Below, piece by piece: positions 6,108-6,233 of a DNA stretch of 6,233 bases. This stretch comes from Kordiimonadaceae bacterium (GTDB lineage: Bacteria > Pseudomonadota > Alphaproteobacteria > Sphingomonadales > Emcibacteraceae): assembly GCA_018699075.1 (NCBI GenBank), contig JABIPV010000104.1, positions 1 through 6,233 of the forward strand, read 5' to 3'. Within the stretch, counting starts at the first letter, position 1; each line of letters starts with the position of its first letter. The notes under the pieces are model-generated. The model ran no database searches, had not been told where the DNA came from, and saw nothing but the letters and a program-made list of their open reading frames with translations. The position numbers were made by a program, and so were the translations under genes.

Positions 6108-6173
6108 TCTTAGTAATGATTATTTCCTCCCCCAAACTTGGGCGGCTATCTTTTTTAGAGCCGCCTTTTTTTT
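6108..6173 (+). ncRNA. Candidate small RNA ending in an intrinsic terminator
   Basis: A strong rightward terminator (6141-6173) lies where no rightward coding sequence exists between 1416 and the terminator, so some non-coding transcript probably ends here. Ahead of the stem is TTTCCTCCCCC (6123-6133), complementary to Shine-Dalgarno sequences and like the CCTCC motifs of several alphaproteobacterial trans-acting sRNAs. The 5' end is inferred from a weak promoter and could lie further left. It matches no RNA family I can name. An alternative is the end of a leader or antisense transcript from the porin upstream region. Confidence 0.4.
6141..6173 (+). terminator. Strong intrinsic terminator, rightward
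   Basis: A 7-bp GC-rich stem GGCGGCT/AGCCGCC (6141-6147 with 6159-6165) closes an 11-base loop and is followed by eight consecutive T (6166-6173). On the opposite strand the stem is followed by CAAGTTTGGG with no T run, so it acts rightward only. The adjoining CCCAA/TTGGG pair (6131-6141) overlaps its first base and could compete with it. Confidence 0.85.
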
Positions 6174-6233
6174 GTCTAAATTTAATGTTTTAGTTTTCTT
6201 CCTAAATTTTATTATGTAAACTATTATTACGTA
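6174..6233. other. AT-rich end of window, nothing recognised
   Basis: Sixty bases of very AT-rich DNA after the terminator. There is no ORF with a ribosome site and no convincing promoter pair. It may be the upstream region of a gene beyond the window. Confidence 0.5.

Noticed and set aside
6102..6134. Strong GGGGGAGG ribosome site on the minus strand
   Set aside because: The nearest ATG is about 20 bases away and opens only an eight-codon frame (MKYRLTKG), so the purine run is better seen as the complement of the CCTCCCCC stretch.
1..6233. CRISPR array, insertion sequence, tRNA or phage element
   Set aside because: No regularly spaced repeats, transposase motifs, terminal inverted repeats with target duplications, or tRNA cloverleaf were seen on either strand.

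Overview
The window looks like a piece of an AT-rich alphaproteobacterial chromosome (well under 50% GC by eye). Three things point there. The HemF fragment has the alphaproteobacterial form, with MNTR/TTK-like motifs and an end shortly after the 'MSLPP' motif. The run DUF1285 - CoA-pyrophosphatase-type Nudix hydrolase - CCA tRNA nucleotidyltransferase is, from memory, a recurrent alphaproteobacterial gene order. The outer-membrane protein is of the OprO/OprP type. The genus cannot be named from the sequence.

Layout. Bases 1-1416 are read rightwards: the 3' two thirds of hemF (oxygen-dependent coproporphyrinogen III oxidase, haem synthesis), then an alpha/beta-hydrolase esterase/lipase gene only 6 bases downstream. 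The hydrolase gene meets the leftward operon tail to tail, and its last 20 bases overlap the 3' end of the CCA-adding enzyme gene. Bases 1397-3761 are a tight leftward operon: DUF1285 protein, Nudix hydrolase (3-base gap), CCA tRNA nucleotidyltransferase (overlapping start). A leftward GNAT acetyltransferase gene (3816-4298) lies just upstream, separated by a short gap with a good -10 hexamer.

Bases 4437-5795 hold a leftward gene for an OprP-like porin. It has a signal peptide, a short coiled coil, a beta-barrel domain and a C-terminal aromatic residue, but an in-frame TGA at codon 97 interrupts it at the start of the barrel. Both sides of the stop are in one frame and match the family continuously, so this is one gene broken by a point change (or a sequencing error, or a readthrough site), not two genes.

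The right-hand 420 bases carry no credible ORF. They hold the presumed porin promoter with an 8-bp inverted repeat, and a strong rightward intrinsic terminator (6141-6173). No rightward gene lies before that terminator. It is preceded by a pyrimidine-rich TTTCCTCCCCC stretch that resembles an anti-Shine-Dalgarno loop. This is the best candidate here for something unannotated: a small RNA ending at about 6173.

The housekeeping genes (haem synthesis, tRNA 3'-end maturation, nucleotide/CoA clean-up) are ordinary. The interrupted porin and the putative sRNA next to it are the parts worth following up.
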